From a virus, in the IMG/VR virus record IMGVR_UViG_3300032289_001637, positions 30,159 through 94,158 of that record: a stretch of 64,000 nt of DNA; one strand, written 5' to 3'. The notes below the pieces were generated by a model. That model saw only the letters and a list, made by a program, of their open reading frames with translations. It made no database searches and was not told the origin of the DNA. This document shows positions 35,540-45,330 of the stretch, piece by piece. Position 1 is the stretch's first letter, and every line of letters starts with the position of its first letter. Position numbers and translations under genes: made by a program.

Positions 35540-36931
35540 TTAATGATATAGGTCAGCGGAATTTAGGAAACGTCCACCCCACACAGACCCTTTTTTGATT
35601 GTATTGCCCTGAACGATCCCGCCAAGATCGCCAGACTTACGGACAGCGGTATCGTCTTCTAGACCATCTACACGCTTTCCAAACTCTTCAAGATTGCCTT
35701 TTACCGCAGAAATATCTTCATTGGTTGTATCAACTGACTTTTTGATACCTGCAACTTCTTCTTTTAGTGACTTAATTGTTGAAACAAGTTCACTCACTGC
35801 CTCTGTTACTGAAACCTTAATTTCGTCAACAGCTTTTACAAGCTCAGAATCAGCTGAATCTGTCTCAACAACAGACTTTTCAACCTCAACACTATCTGAA
35901 GCTTCTTCTGTATCTTCTACAGGTGCTTCTTCTGGATCAGCAGACTTAACCACTGTTTCCTCAACAGCGTCAACTGCGTCAACTGACTTTTCTACGGTTT
36001 CTTCGGCAGGAGCTTCAGCAACAACTTCTTCAGTTGCAACTTCTTCAACGGTCTCTTCTACTACTGTATTATCTTCTGACACGTTGTTCTCCTCCTCTAT
36101 ATTGTTTTTAACAATTGACTCATTATTGTCAATCGCTGTTTCAAGCGTTTCGCCTGAAGTTTCTGGGGTTTTGGAAACATCTTCAGATTTAGAAAGGTCT
36201 GTAGAACCAATAAACTTGTTTAAAATTGATTTAACTGTCATAGCTTTTTCTGTATCCTTTGTCTCAACAAAACCAATATTTTTCATACTGACTTCACATG
36301 ATGGGCAACTTGAATCATCAACTTCTGAAAGTCTGACTATACCATCATTCTCACACCAGTAGACATTTTCAAGGTCTGCTTTTGCAATTATACCATCTAT
36401 TTGTGCATCTTTGTTAATTTTCTGAATTGACACGACATTTGCAAATTGATTTGCTGGATTGTCTACCAAAGACAGCTCATTAAGTTCATAGTCTTTAACT
36501 ACTCTAATTGTCTTAGCAATATTTTCATCGTAGGCATTTTCTGAATCTTTAATTATTCCGCCAATTGAAAAACCTGAAAGAGTGCCATCAAGTACCTTTT
36601 CCCAAGTATCTTGAGCACCTTTAGAAATGTAAGCATCTACATAAACACCATTATAAAGTTTATCTGTAGATTTATCAAAAAACTTTTCTTGTCTAAAATT
36701 GACAACTTTTCCAACTGCAATAGCTTGGTGCATTTCTCTTAAATTACCACGGAACATTTCAAAGGCTTTTATACTAACATCAGTAGGAACAATATCTGCT
36801 TGTTTGTCAATGTTATCAAGCGTGGCAAATCCAGAAACGATTCTACGCTCTACATCCACTTTAGCAATTGGCATAGATAACTTTATATCATCGTTATCTG
36901 AAGTCCAATAAGCCTTGCTTAAATTAGTCAT
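35540..36931 (-). CDS. Prohead protease fused to scaffold domain
   Basis: A 463-aa protein with two parts. Residues about 1-165 are the XkdF/S78-type maturation protease: HH...EMHQAIAVGKV (His) and LSGFSIGGII (Ser) are the likely catalytic pair. Residues about 240-460 form a very acidic, low-complexity, Val/Glu/Ser-rich region with coiled-coil heptads (DTTNEDISAVKGNLEEFGKRV). That is the composition of capsid scaffolds. A CPSCEV and WCEND pair around 190-205 could bind zinc. Most likely a protease-scaffold fusion that is cleaved out on maturation. Confidence 0.82.
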   Translation of the reverse strand: MTNLSKAYWTSDNDDIKLSMPIAKVDVERRIVSGFATLDNIDKQADIVPTDVSIKAFEMFRGNLREMHQAIAVGKVVNFRQEKFFDKSTDKLYNGVYVDAYISKGAQDTWEKVLDGTLSGFSIGGIIKDSENAYDENIAKTIRVVKDYELNELSLVDNPANQFANVVSIQKINKDAQIDGIIAKADLENVYWCENDGIVRLSEVDDSSCPSCEVSMKNIGFVETKDTEKAMTVKSILNKFIGSTDLSKSEDVSKTPETSGETLETAIDNNESIVKNNIEEENNVSEDNTVVEETVEEVATEEVVAEAPAEETVEKSVDAVDAVEETVVKSADPEEAPVEDTEEASDSVEVEKSVVETDSADSELVKAVDEIKVSVTEAVSELVSTIKSLKEEVAGIKKSVDTTNEDISAVKGNLEEFGKRVDGLEDDTAVRKSGDLGGIVQGNTIKKGSVWGGRFLNSADLYH

Positions 36932-36981
36932 GTTAATCCTATTATATATGTATTTTTTTATATATTTATAATATTGTTATA

Positions 36982-38541
36982 TTATAGTACTGATCTTCCT
37001 TCGCCACCAGGATTTCTTCCTGTTGTGGTTGCAGTAGAATCAGACGCTTGTGCCGTTCTTTGCTGATCTCTTTCTCTTGTTCCAGACATTTGAGCATTTT
37101 GCTCTGCACGTTGTTGAGGGGTCATAACTACTGGAGTGTCTCCTTGCGGAACCACTGGGAGTCCAAGTCTAGGTCTAATATCATTTGGAACAACAACTTG
37201 TGCTCTTAGATATCTTTCATCAATTTGACTTTGAGTATTTTCATCAGTCAAAGTTAATTCATTAAACTTTAATAAAAGGATGTCTGTTTTTTCTTTAACA
37301 AGTTTATTTATTGTTTTTTCTAAATTCTTTTGAGCTGGTCTAGCTACCTGTTCTTTAAATGTTCTGTCAGATACAAGTGCTGATGCAATTGAACTACCAG
37401 GATCTGAACCAACTTTAGAAATTGGAACTTGATGTGCCATAAGAATGTCGTGAACATTTGAAGTTCTGTACTTATCAAATGATCCTTCTTGAATTCCATT
37501 TTCAACTGGTTCCATTTTAAATTCAACTTTATTATCTGGACCGTCTCCAGGAAGTGGGATGTAAAGAGTTCTATGGTTCTGTCCACGAAGCCCAGACTGC
37601 AAAAATCTAAACAACTTGTCTTCTGCTTCTGAGCTTAGCTTTGCACCCTTAAGTGTAACAATATATCTTGGGACTGCCTTATTTTCAAAATAGTCAATAT
37701 TGTATCTTGCAGCAAGATGATCTCCAACTACTGAAGTTGCAGCAGATACAACATCTGGAACACCATAATAAGTATTTTTTGGACTATATTTTTTAATATG
37801 AATAAGTTCGTTTGGTCTTTGATCTGTTGTAACTGGATTTACTGTTTTTTTATCTTGAAAGTTTTTAAAAAAAACAACTCTTTGATTTACAATCTGGACA
37901 TAGCCATCACGCATACGTCTTACACGAACTGTTGTTGCAGGGATGTGACCAATATATCCAATCTCTCCAGTATTCTTTCTTCCAATTTCAATGTATCCAT
38001 TTCCAGTTGCTTCATAGTCTGTCATTGCTTTTTCAAGGACATGGGTAAAAGTATCTTCATCGTTTAATTCTTCAAGCCAATTTGCAAGTTCAGACTTTGC
38101 TCTTTCAACTTTTCTTTGTGCTCTAACTCTTTGATTTGGATCATCAATTTCTTCTATTCTTGCTTTAACAATATCGGACATTATAAATCCATATCCAAGA
38201 CCAACTGTATTTGCAACCTTTGCATTAATTGCAGCATGGTTTGCAAATGAATTATCAAAAAAGAATGCTAGTTCATCAAGATTGTAAGGTGGTAGAACAA
38301 CGTCAAAAAGACCATAGGCTGTAGTGATATCTTGTTCTGGAAACAACTGCTTAGACTTTGCACCATCTTGACCAGTATAAGCTTTATTCATTCTTGTAAT
38401 TCTGCGTTTAAAGTTTGCATCTATCCCATCAAAATTTTTTACAAGGTCTGCTTCGGTCATAAAGTCATCTGTTTTATTTGCAGATGGTTTATTTCTATCT
38501 AGATTATCAATTCTAGCAATTACTTCATTACTCATCTCCAT
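36982..38541 (-). CDS. Portal protein
   Basis: A 519-aa portal of the HK97/PBSX type. It has the YNLDELAFFF and NTVGLGYGFIM segments and a long helical stem and clip, with an Arg/Gln-rich C-terminus (QQRAEQNAQMSGTRERDQQR). It forms the dodecameric ring through which DNA enters. The ATG at 38541 has AAGGGG; it overlaps the 123-aa gene by 14 bases. The large terminase normally found upstream is not here; the upstream genes are a tail protein and RNR. Confidence 0.92.
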   Translation of the reverse strand: MEMSNEVIARIDNLDRNKPSANKTDDFMTEADLVKNFDGIDANFKRRITRMNKAYTGQDGAKSKQLFPEQDITTAYGLFDVVLPPYNLDELAFFFDNSFANHAAINAKVANTVGLGYGFIMSDIVKARIEEIDDPNQRVRAQRKVERAKSELANWLEELNDEDTFTHVLEKAMTDYEATGNGYIEIGRKNTGEIGYIGHIPATTVRVRRMRDGYVQIVNQRVVFFKNFQDKKTVNPVTTDQRPNELIHIKKYSPKNTYYGVPDVVSAATSVVGDHLAARYNIDYFENKAVPRYIVTLKGAKLSSEAEDKLFRFLQSGLRGQNHRTLYIPLPGDGPDNKVEFKMEPVENGIQEGSFDKYRTSNVHDILMAHQVPISKVGSDPGSSIASALVSDRTFKEQVARPAQKNLEKTINKLVKEKTDILLLKFNELTLTDENTQSQIDERYLRAQVVVPNDIRPRLGLPVVPQGDTPVVMTPQQRAEQNAQMSGTRERDQQRTAQASDSTATTTGRNPGGEGRSVL

Positions 38542-38899
38542 GTTTTTTCAACCCCTTTGCTGCATCTTGGAAAGCACCAGTGTCAAATTCACTTGGGATG
38601 TATCCTTGCTTCATTCTGTCAATTTGAACAGAGTGCTCTTCATCGGTAATTCTTGTTACACCTGCCATAAACTTTGCTTCCCCTGGACCAGCACCATAGT
38701 ATGCTGCAGCCTGTGTAATTCTATTAATAGCAGCTATGTCATATTTTCTGGCTGGAATGTTCATAAAACTTCCATTACCATCTCCAAATATTTTTCCTGT
38801 TTCTGTTTTCCAAACATATATACCGTATTCAGCATCGTTTTCTACAACTCTTATTTTTGGCTTGTTTGGTAATTTTTGTAATCCTTCTAAATAATCCAT
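38528..38899 (-). CDS. Small protein before portal, unknown
   Basis: A 123-aa protein with Ala/Gly-rich helix (RITQAAAYYGAGPGEAKFMAGV). TACAAT ends 6 bases before the ATG and no Shine-Dalgarno is seen, so the mRNA is probably leaderless. It opens the morphogenesis block, next to the portal. Similar short proteins precede portal genes in some actinophages; function unknown. Confidence 0.65.
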   Translation of the reverse strand: MDYLEGLQKLPNKPKIRVVENDAEYGIYVWKTETGKIFGDGNGSFMNIPARKYDIAAINRITQAAAYYGAGPGEAKFMAGVTRITDEEHSVQIDRMKQGYIPSEFDTGAFQDAAKGLKKHGDE

Positions 38900-38905
38900 G
38901 ACAAC

Positions 38906-38911
38906 ATTGTA
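38906..38911 (-). promoter_or_regulatory. -10 box of leaderless promoter (morphogenesis operon)
   Basis: TACAAT on the minus strand, 6 bases before the ATG at 38899. Transcription would start at the start codon. Confidence 0.5.
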
Positions 38912-38925
38912 CCATAAATTGCTCT

Positions 38926-41900
38926 TTAAACCAAATATTCATCCCAAGTTATGTCATTTATTATTACAATTGAATCTTGGGTGACATTTAATATACTGTT
39001 GTCGTTAGCAATTCCTGATGAAAGACCTAGATAAGTATTGAATACTTCTTGTCCATCTAAAGAAAGTACAGTAACCTCTAAAGACTGTGCATCTAAAACT
39101 TGCGTCCATGTTGCAGATGAAGACCAGTAACTCCAGTTTTGGTCATCAACAACATTCCATTCATCAAAAACAATTAAGTCTTGCTTGATAGGATTTAGCT
39201 CAATAAAACTTGCAACATTATCTATTTTAACTCCAGAGTATATTTCAATTTCACCCATAATTCCATTCAAAGGTATTGAGTTTTCTTGTAAAGATATAGC
39301 AATATAGTTCCAATAAAGTGGTTCAATTACTACATTATTAACAATTTTTCCATTTAAAAAGAATTTAGCGTTAGTAAACTCTGTACCTTTTTTGGAATCA
39401 AAAATTTTAAAGAAAGCTCTTTTTCCATCAGCTTCAGGCTGTAGTACTATGTCATAAGAATCGTCAGAACTGAATATCTTACCAATCTTTTTTGTTTCAG
39501 TAAAAAAGTTAGATTCATTGTACATTAAAAACATCTGTAATCCAACAACTTCTTGATCTTTTTTTAAAGTTTCATTTATTGGAATAGCAAGTCCTTTTAC
39601 CAAATTTTCATCTACATCTGGTAAAACTTCTATTCCAGAATCTCCAGTCAAATATAAATATGGAGAAGATTCAGTATCAATAATTAATGGAGTTTTTCTT
39701 TTATATAAATATTGATCTTGATTCTTAACTATTGGATAAAACTTTCCTGTAGCAGGTGTATTAATTGAATAGAACTGACCTTCATCAAAAGACAGTGAAG
39801 CAAATCCCATATTTTTAATTTTTACATTCTCTGTATTTACTCCTCTAGAAAAAATTTCGACATGAACAGTTATGTAGTAATTAGTAAAACCAGACATATC
39901 TTTTGGAGGGTAGATAATAGTTTTATCATTAATTCTATACTTTGTATCTTCTGAAGAAGTAATTTCTCCTAAATCTAAAATTTTATTCATTCCAATATTT
40001 TCTATATTTGTAAATTGAGTATAAACTACTTGCCCAATCTCAGTAATATTTTGTAATGTTACATAAACTTTTGTTGATAAAGAATCCTCATAATTTGAAG
40101 ACGTTATGTTGTAATTTGAAAAAATTGAACTTGGTGTATCAATGTTAAACTGTATCAAATCTAGGTCGTATTTTAATTCACCATTAGCTTGAGTTATATA
40201 TTTTCCAAAATACGAAAGGGGTATTGAATTTTCCCAATATCCTGCAACTCCCACATCTAAAACTATTGAAGTGTTTGTTGTTTTTGGCAACAATGTGTAA
40301 GATCCAATATAATCATACAATTCTTCGTTAAAGTTTTTAATTGCTATTCCAGAAGAGTTAAATATTTTATATCCGTCTTTATCGGTAAAGAAATCATTAT
40401 TTATTGTTAAAGAAAATATTTTTCCAAAAAAAGTTTCTTCTTGATTACCTGCAAAATTTAAAGAAAGAGTTTCTGGTCTTGAAAAGAAAGATCCAACAGT
40501 TGAGTAGTAAGTTTGCTCAATTTTGTTAAAATCAATACCAACTGCAAAGTAAGAACTTGCACTAATAGGGGATGAATTTAAAATAGTTTCATTATATATA
40601 TACTGGATACTTCCAGAGTTTATAGCTACTTCAAAAATGTTTTCATTAAAACTGTTTGAAATATAAATTAAAGACTGTCTTGTTGAAACGTTGTTGGAAG
40701 ACTTCATTATTGAATGTATAGATCTTGTTTGATAATTTGTTTGATTTAGTTTTGAAAAATAAATTGTTCCATAAGATTCGTTTGCTATATAAGAATTATT
40801 TGGGTCCATAGAAATGTATGGATATTCTTCATTTTGAATTGCATAATTTTCTTCATAAAATCCTGAGGTAATTAAAGATTTTTGATTACCTGTCAATGTT
40901 GAAACATTGTTAAATATAATTTCTGGTAATTTATATTCTGGCAACGTAATTTCTTTATCACTAGCCAGAATGTTATTGTAAAATCCATCATTCCACTTGC
41001 TTCTATCTGGGTATCTAATTGTAGAACCATATCCAGAAAATGGGAAATCTACATAAGAAAGTGTTCCATTTTTTGCTGCAATAATGTTTTCTTGTTCTTC
41101 AACTCCTTGCCCAAACACATATCTCTTTTTTGCAACTTGCTCTGCAACAACATATGGAAATATTGAAAACGAATCTATTTCAAATATATATATAAATTCA
41201 TTTGTATAAAATCCTAAGTAGTCTTCATCTTCTGTTGGAAAAGTTGAAATATCTAATGAATCAATTGTAATTGATATAACTTTTTCTCCATTTATCATTA
41301 AAAAAATTTCATTTGGACTTTGACAGAAGTTTATTAGCATTGGTCTATACCATTTTCCAATAAAGTATGATTTAGTATATTTTCCAACATTTACAGTTAT
41401 AAAATCTCTATCAACGTATATACCATCATTTGATGAAAGTGGTCCAAAAATTCTTTTTCTTGTAGTTGCTTCAGGACTTATTCTTAACCAAAATTCTGCT
41501 GTGAGTGTCTTATTATAGCCGTACTGATTTAAAAATCCTTTTCCAGGAAATATTAGTGCTGGGAAATTAAAATATTGATCTTCTGTCAAATATAAAAATT
41601 GAAAAGCTCCACCTCCATCAATATACTCTAGATATGCTGAAGAAGAAGATCCTCCATCAATAGTTAAAGGCTCTGAAGAAGAACCGTCAATTAGTTCTGT
41701 TAAAACTATTCCATCTTTATTTATTTGTATATTTCCAGAGGATCCGTAAACCATTGGGATTCCAGAAAGTTTTGCAGAAAGAGAATTATTCAAGCATGTA
41801 ACGTATCCATTGTCTGAACTATCATTTAAACCATAGGGGTCTAGTATTGTACATTTTATTAATTCAGGAAAATCTATTAGTGAACTTATGTTACTTGGTA

Positions 41901-42525
41901 AATTAATTAGGGAAGCACTAGAGATTCCAGTACTTATTGAATTATAAGGCTCAGACCATTGTGCAATAGATACTCCATTAAAATAAACAGATGACTCTTC
42001 TTCATTAGCATCAACATCTGGATCAAATACAACTCTTATAAAAGGAGAAAAGCTTTCTCCTGACACTGGTTCTGTGTAAGAAATTTTTTCCCAGTTATTT
42101 GTTTTTAAAAATGAATATCTTGTATACCGTTCTTCTCCATCTACCACAAATCCGATATCTGTATATAAAATAGAAGTTTGTTCAGGTATATATATATAAT
42201 TAGAAATACAAACGCTTCCCTTATTTGGGTCAAACTCTGTATAGGATAATGAAGAGGATAAAGATACTGTAAACTCTATTGTTGCTGCTGAAGCTGTAGC
42301 AAGATATATTTTATTTACATTTAAATCTTCAAATGGATATCCAGACAATGTAAATGCAGCAGAAGAACTAATAGCATTATCAAAGTCCCAGGAAGAAGTA
42401 GTTATTTCTTTTTCTGCTTCTGAAATTAAAGAAATAAAATAGTTTGGCTCATCCATAGCCCATAAAGCTACTGGATGCTCTGCGTAGACTCTTGAAGCAT
42501 AAAGACTTGAACGTGTATAGGACAT
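38926..42525 (-). CDS. LamG/concanavalin-like minor tail protein
   Basis: A 1199-aa protein opening with AEHPVALWAMDE, a signature I know from minor tail proteins of actinophages with LamG-like modules. At least one concanavalin-type beta sandwich is visible at about 340-480 (LTAEFWLRISPE, then GKWYRPMLINF, FLMINGEKVISI). A second likely lies near 960-1120. Such proteins bind host surface glycans. It is unusually far from the other tail genes, between RNR and the small portal-upstream gene. Start ATG has GAGGTAATCT. Confidence 0.8.
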   Translation of the reverse strand: MSYTRSSLYASRVYAEHPVALWAMDEPNYFISLISEAEKEITTSSWDFDNAISSSAAFTLSGYPFEDLNVNKIYLATASAATIEFTVSLSSSLSYTEFDPNKGSVCISNYIYIPEQTSILYTDIGFVVDGEERYTRYSFLKTNNWEKISYTEPVSGESFSPFIRVVFDPDVDANEEESSVYFNGVSIAQWSEPYNSISTGISSASLINLPSNISSLIDFPELIKCTILDPYGLNDSSDNGYVTCLNNSLSAKLSGIPMVYGSSGNIQINKDGIVLTELIDGSSSEPLTIDGGSSSSAYLEYIDGGGAFQFLYLTEDQYFNFPALIFPGKGFLNQYGYNKTLTAEFWLRISPEATTRKRIFGPLSSNDGIYVDRDFITVNVGKYTKSYFIGKWYRPMLINFCQSPNEIFLMINGEKVISITIDSLDISTFPTEDEDYLGFYTNEFIYIFEIDSFSIFPYVVAEQVAKKRYVFGQGVEEQENIIAAKNGTLSYVDFPFSGYGSTIRYPDRSKWNDGFYNNILASDKEITLPEYKLPEIIFNNVSTLTGNQKSLITSGFYEENYAIQNEEYPYISMDPNNSYIANESYGTIYFSKLNQTNYQTRSIHSIMKSSNNVSTRQSLIYISNSFNENIFEVAINSGSIQYIYNETILNSSPISASSYFAVGIDFNKIEQTYYSTVGSFFSRPETLSLNFAGNQEETFFGKIFSLTINNDFFTDKDGYKIFNSSGIAIKNFNEELYDYIGSYTLLPKTTNTSIVLDVGVAGYWENSIPLSYFGKYITQANGELKYDLDLIQFNIDTPSSIFSNYNITSSNYEDSLSTKVYVTLQNITEIGQVVYTQFTNIENIGMNKILDLGEITSSEDTKYRINDKTIIYPPKDMSGFTNYYITVHVEIFSRGVNTENVKIKNMGFASLSFDEGQFYSINTPATGKFYPIVKNQDQYLYKRKTPLIIDTESSPYLYLTGDSGIEVLPDVDENLVKGLAIPINETLKKDQEVVGLQMFLMYNESNFFTETKKIGKIFSSDDSYDIVLQPEADGKRAFFKIFDSKKGTEFTNAKFFLNGKIVNNVVIEPLYWNYIAISLQENSIPLNGIMGEIEIYSGVKIDNVASFIELNPIKQDLIVFDEWNVVDDQNWSYWSSSATWTQVLDAQSLEVTVLSLDGQEVFNTYLGLSSGIANDNSILNVTQDSIVIINDITWDEYLV

Positions 42526-42556
42526 AGATTACCTCTACCCTATTTTATCATAGAGG

Positions 42557-44497
42557 CTACTTTGTAATGTCTACAATTTCACATGCACCAGCAACACAAG
42601 AAAGTTCTTGGCTTCCAGTTGTTCCATCTGTTGTTTCATATAATGAAAGCATATCCCAGCGAATTGAATCGGGCATTTTGCTTAGCCAAGATTCATATTC
42701 TTCTTTAGAAATTTCTTGATAAGGAGCTTGCTTATAAGAGTGCTCTACTGATGGAAGAAATGACACTCCGCCAATTGAATCAAAATTATCAAACACCCAA
42801 GCACCGACACGCATCCATTCATCTTCTTCAACATTTATAGTAACGCTTGGATTATGTTCTGTCCAATGAGTTCTATAAGTCTTCCACATTTCAAGATGAT
42901 CAATTGCAGTTAAGTCTTTTGTCAGAACTGCATTCTTTGGAGCTTTAATTGGGAAGTAAAATACAGTTGTAACTTCTGGTTTCATCACATCTGGTTCAAA
43001 AGGAATTCCAGAATCTTTTAAGAATTGAGTTAAAGGATCTTTATTGTCTGCTCTAACACTTCTTACATAATATTCTGAATACCATGGATGAATGCCAGAA
43101 GATACTCCTGTAAGCTGTGAGACAGTTCCTGAAGGCTTTACACAAGTAATGGATACTGAAGGGTTAATCTTTAAAGACTTAGCCTCTTTATCATTTACTG
43201 AAACAGATAGATCTCTCATTTCATCAAGCAGCGATTCTAAAGCTTTACCATTTGTAGCAGTAATTTTATTTCCATAGATACCTGTTAAAGATACGCCAAG
43301 AAGTCTTTCTTCTTCACAGTTATCTCTCCAGGTCTTTCTGATATATTTAAAGTTAGTTAAAGTTGACTGCCATGTTCCAAGAATAGTAGCTAACCTTACC
43401 TTTTCAAGCAGCGTCTCTTTAGTATCAGTTGCATCAATTACAACCTCAGTTAAATTACAAAATTCATTTGGACGAAGAAGAATTTCTCCACAAGGATTTG
43501 TACCACCAACAAGACTTGAGTCTCTACGACCAAATTTGTCAATATGCTTACGAACAGAATCAATGTTGTAAATTCCACGTTCGCCAGATTTTGACTCATA
43601 CAAGTTTCTCCACTCACGAAGGAACTGTGCAGTGTTTGGCTTTGAATTATACACAGCAGAATTATTTGCTAATGCTCTCTGACCATTTCCTTCCCACCAT
43701 TGACCGCTCTTTGCTTTTGCCATTTCAAAATCATCTAAATTAGAAAGTGAAATTAAAGCACTTCTACGAACTCCTCCAACAACAACAACTTCTCCAATCT
43801 TACACATTAAGTCATGTGCTTCAATTGATTTTAGTCGTCTTCCTGAAGCAACTTTAAATGTTTCAATTGTAAAATTGAATAGATCTACTAAAGGAGCTGG
43901 ACCAGATGCTCTACCACCAAATACCTTTAGTCTTGCTCCAGCAGGACGAACCTTTGAAACATCCCAATTTGGAATCTGACCTTGAAAAAGAAGTGCAATA
44001 AGTTCTTTATAAGCTTTTGCCCAACCAAGCTTTGAATCATCAACAACTATTGTTGTATCTGTTTTAAAGAATGACTCTGAAATAACTGGTAGTTGATTAA
44101 TATATTTTTGTTCAACACTAAATCCAACCCCAGTTCCGTTCATAAGGATATACATAGCCTCATCAAAGGCTCTAGGATTGTCTACAGCGATAAACGAGCA
44201 ATTGTAGGCTGCAATATGGTCTCTTTCTAAAGCAGGTCCAGCGGTCATCAGTGCCCTCATAGATGGCATTATGTGATGATGCAAGATTGCTTTTCTAACT
44301 TCATTAAAAACTTTTGCATTTGGACTATATCCATAATTAAGCACAAGATGGTCTCGCATGAAGTTACAATATCTGTCAACTGTTTCCTCCCACGTTTCTC
44401 TACGGTTTTCGCTTTCAATCCATCGAGCATACCTTGAGATATGAATAAAATTGCGGTATGGATCTGTTATAGATCCGTTGGAGTCAATAAATGACAT
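42557..44497 (-). CDS. Ribonucleoside-triphosphate reductase, B12-dependent (class II)
   Basis: A 646-aa monomeric class II RNR like that of Lactobacillus leichmannii. Visible are SMRALMTAGPALERD, YNCSFIAVDN (a catalytic-loop Cys), MYILMNGTGVGFSV, NPCGEILLRPNEFCNL (thiyl and redox Cys), and the C-terminal pair LSCVAGACEI that re-reduces the active site. It makes dNTPs for replication from rNTPs using adenosylcobalamin, so the host must supply or import B12. I chose the ATG at 44497, preceded by AAGGA, over the upstream one at 44554. Placed next to a tail gene rather than in the replication block. Confidence 0.93.
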   Translation of the reverse strand: MSFIDSNGSITDPYRNFIHISRYARWIESENRRETWEETVDRYCNFMRDHLVLNYGYSPNAKVFNEVRKAILHHHIMPSMRALMTAGPALERDHIAAYNCSFIAVDNPRAFDEAMYILMNGTGVGFSVEQKYINQLPVISESFFKTDTTIVVDDSKLGWAKAYKELIALLFQGQIPNWDVSKVRPAGARLKVFGGRASGPAPLVDLFNFTIETFKVASGRRLKSIEAHDLMCKIGEVVVVGGVRRSALISLSNLDDFEMAKAKSGQWWEGNGQRALANNSAVYNSKPNTAQFLREWRNLYESKSGERGIYNIDSVRKHIDKFGRRDSSLVGGTNPCGEILLRPNEFCNLTEVVIDATDTKETLLEKVRLATILGTWQSTLTNFKYIRKTWRDNCEEERLLGVSLTGIYGNKITATNGKALESLLDEMRDLSVSVNDKEAKSLKINPSVSITCVKPSGTVSQLTGVSSGIHPWYSEYYVRSVRADNKDPLTQFLKDSGIPFEPDVMKPEVTTVFYFPIKAPKNAVLTKDLTAIDHLEMWKTYRTHWTEHNPSVTINVEEDEWMRVGAWVFDNFDSIGGVSFLPSVEHSYKQAPYQEISKEEYESWLSKMPDSIRWDMLSLYETTDGTTGSQELSCVAGACEIVDITK

Positions 44498-44564
44498 TAT
44501 GTAACACGTCCTTCTGATAAAATGGGAATAGTTATATTCTACACGAGTATTCAAGGAGAAGCAA

Positions 44565-44798
44565 ATGGATTTAACAATACAAGAAATAAATTTTTATAAT
44601 AATTTGGTTAAAGATAAAAAAGCATTACAAATTCTTTGTCCATTTAACGAAAATGAAGAATTTCCAGACACCGTAATTAGTAGAATAGATAGTAGTGATA
44701 AAGTTTATTTTTACTGTTTATCTTGCCAAGCATCTTTTTATCCAGGAATTAATTTAATGGAAAAAATTAAAGGATATATTTCTTTAGCTACTTCTTAA
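44565..44798 (+). CDS. Small zinc-binding protein (moron-like, + strand)
   Basis: A 77-aa protein on the opposite strand to its neighbours. AAGGAGAAGCAA precedes the ATG. Cys residues are at ILCPF and CLSCQASF (C-x2-C), so one zinc site is likely. Its end overlaps the end of the leftward amidase-like gene by 11 bases. A promoter-like element (GTAACA-N11-TAAAAT) lies upstream, weakly like the family at the right end. Function unknown. Confidence 0.7.
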   Translation: MDLTIQEINFYNNLVKDKKALQILCPFNENEEFPDTVISRIDSSDKVYFYCLSCQASFYPGINLMEKIKGYISLATS

Positions 44799-45318
44799 AC
44801 AAAAGTTTTGCATTGCTTGTTGGTTCTTGAATATATTTTCTATTAACAAAACTTTTATCACCTGGTTTTTTAATCTTTTCTTTTACTGAGAATGTATCAA
44901 AAACAGTTCCAGGATTAAAATATGAAACAATTCCTTGACCAATTGCTAATGCATAAACTTCTTCATCTATTTCTATTGAACTATTAGTTAAACTTATACA
45001 AAGCGTAGGGCATTTAAATTCTAGATCATATTCTTCTCTTGGTATAGACCTTTTAGAAATTGGGTTAGTTTTAATATCAGCTTTTGAGCATTGATAATTA
45101 ATTCTATTTGCTAGCTCTTCCATGCTTTGGTCGTTGTTATAAAGATATGAAAAGAATCTTCCTTCTGCTGGATATTCTGGAGTAAAAAGACTTATGCACA
45201 AGTCAGCATTTTTTTCATGAACCGATAGATTATGTGGAGTATGTTGCCTAATATATTTTTTTAAAAACTTTTTAACTGGTTCTGAATATTCATCACTTTT
45301 TATATATATGTTAGCCAT
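44788..45318 (-). CDS. Degenerate N-acetylmuramoyl-L-alanine amidase-like protein
   Basis: A 176-aa protein if it starts at the ATG at 45318, where TATAAT ends 6 bases upstream (leaderless); the longer frame begins 16 codons earlier. It resembles the Amidase_3 fold in order of elements: ADLCISLF takes the place of ADLFISIHAN, with the zinc His replaced by Phe, and CPTLCISLTNSSIEID takes that of PAVLVELGFLSN, with the catalytic Glu replaced by Ser. If the match is right, the enzyme is inactive and may bind wall. Alternatively an unrelated protein. Confidence 0.4.
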   Translation of the reverse strand: MANIYIKSDEYSEPVKKFLKKYIRQHTPHNLSVHEKNADLCISLFTPEYPAEGRFFSYLYNNDQSMEELANRINYQCSKADIKTNPISKRSIPREEYDLEFKCPTLCISLTNSSIEIDEEVYALAIGQGIVSYFNPGTVFDTFSVKEKIKKPGDKSFVNRKYIQEPTSNAKLLFKK

Positions 45319-45324
45319 ACATAT

Positions 45325-45330
45325 ATTATA
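45325..45330 (-). promoter_or_regulatory. -10 box of leaderless promoter
   Basis: TATAAT on the minus strand, 6 bases before the ATG at 45318 and overlapping the stop codon of the glycosyltransferase gene. No Shine-Dalgarno in between. Confidence 0.5.

Noticed and set aside
35694-36362. 222-aa + strand frame rich in Ser/Thr
   Set aside because: It is antisense to the acidic scaffold tail; Glu/Val-rich coding gives Ser/Thr-rich antisense by codon complementarity. No ribosome site.
44498-44554. Longer N-terminus of the RNR gene
   Set aside because: The extra 19 residues do not look like the family, the ATG at 44497 has AAGGA upstream, and the longer form would almost touch the divergent gene.
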